Source: Rhodocyclaceae bacterium
Lineage (GTDB): Bacteria > Pseudomonadota > Gammaproteobacteria > Burkholderiales > Rhodocyclaceae
Assembly (NCBI GenBank): GCA_013426785.1
Contig: JACDZI010000013.1
Span: forward strand, 1 to 54,023
DNA length: 54,023 nt
Direction of reading: 5' to 3'
In this document: piece by piece, positions 53,552-54,023 of the stretch
Position numbering within the stretch: position 1 is the first letter of the stretch
Layout of the letters: every line of letters starts with the position of its first letter
Made by a program: the position numbers and the translations under genes
Notes under the pieces: model-generated
What the model was told of the DNA's origin: nothing
What the model saw: the letters and a program-made list of their open reading frames with translations, nothing else
The model's database searches: none

Positions 53552-54023
53552 ATGAACACTCCCTTCAATGTCCTGGTGCTGTGCACCGGCAATTCCGCCC
53601 GTTCGATTCTCGGCGAGATGCTCTTCAATCATCTCGGCATCGGCCGCGTGAAAGCCTATTCCGCCGGCAGCAAGCCGGGCGGGGTGGTCAACCCGGTTGC
53701 CATCGAAACGCTACAAAAGCACGGCATTCCCTGTGCAGGCGCACGCAGCAAGTCCTGGGATGAGTTCGCCGCGCCCGACGCTCCTCACTTCGATTACATC
53801 TTCACCGTGTGCAGCAACGCGGCCAATGAACCCTGCCCGATCTGGCCGGGCCAGCCGACCACGGCCCACTGGGCGCTTCCCGACCCGGCCCATGTCGAAC
53901 CCATCGAGGCGCGGCGCGAAGCCTTCGAGGTGGCCTATCAGTCCCTGAAGAAGCGCATCGAAGCCTTCCTCGCCCTGCCGCTGGAAACCATGCAGCGCGC
54001 CGACATCCTCGCTGCGGCACGCC
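53552..54023 (+). CDS. arsC: arsenate reductase / low-molecular-weight phosphatase family (partial, runs off window)
   Basis: The frame is open to the window edge (157 codons seen). The N-terminal P-loop is CTGNSARS, the CX5R active site of thioredoxin-coupled ArsC and LMW protein tyrosine phosphatases, followed by YSAGSKPGG and the loop TVCSNAANEPCPIWPG. The latter has the extra cysteines typical of arsenate reductases. AAGGA lies 7 nt before the ATG. It is the third gene of the ars operon; the 3' end is missing. Confidence 0.9.
   Translation, partial: MNTPFNVLVLCTGNSARSILGEMLFNHLGIGRVKAYSAGSKPGGVVNPVAIETLQKHGIPCAGARSKSWDEFAAPDAPHFDYIFTVCSNAANEPCPIWPGQPTTAHWALPDPAHVEPIEARREAFEVAYQSLKKRIEAFLALPLETMQRADILAAAR

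Overview
The window looks like a chromosomal segment of a betaproteobacterium, most likely of the Rhodocyclales group. This is inferred from the high GC content and from the gene order hfq-hflX-hflK-hflC-DUF2065-hisZ-purA, which is typical of that group. Nothing indicates a plasmid or prophage, and no complete insertion sequence or CRISPR array is visible.

Layout. 74-1905: a CoA-transferase/hydrolase and a divergent PaaI-like thioesterase. 1916-7556: a complete RND efflux operon (lipoprotein adaptor, inner-membrane pump, outer-membrane lipoprotein). 7646-13902: the hfq to purA block. 14041-14954: two small exported proteins. 15003-17972: a B12-dependent ribonucleotide reductase. 18333-25374: an HD phosphohydrolase, Uup, a nitroreductase, DUF465, the remains of a Ser/Thr kinase gene, glgB and small unknown genes. 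25444-28843: tRNA-Val, an aromatic aminotransferase and uvrB. 29212-31651: a GAF/HD-GYP protein and a PilZ-like protein, both pointing to c-di-GMP signalling. 31721-51323, all on the minus strand: a hemerythrin, a catalase-like protein, a large type I secretion operon, a hybrid histidine kinase and a periplasmic binding protein. 51491-54023: a HugZ-like protein and the start of an ars operon (arsR, a metallo-beta-lactamase-fold protein, and arsC cut by the window edge).

The most interesting system is the minus-strand operon 48025-33749. Its order is TolC-like outer-membrane protein, MotB/OmpA-like protein, HlyD adaptor, MotA/ExbB-like protein, RTX protein of about 2047 residues, and ABC exporter. 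It is a type I secretion system with its own proton-channel pair. The MotB-like protein keeps the aspartate at the start of its membrane helix. The set of parts matches the Salmonella SPI-4 Sii system (SiiA/SiiB channel, SiiCDF exporter, SiiE adhesin), but the substrate is an RTX-repeat protein and the outer-membrane protein has unusual extensions at both ends. The flanking c-di-GMP and two-component genes could control surface attachment; that link is inference.

A second, genome-scale signal is a 23-bp dispersed repeat with ten copies in the window. All six copies that follow a stop codon have the same orientation relative to the gene they follow. Four others lie inside coding sequences, in frame, three of them in the RND operon.
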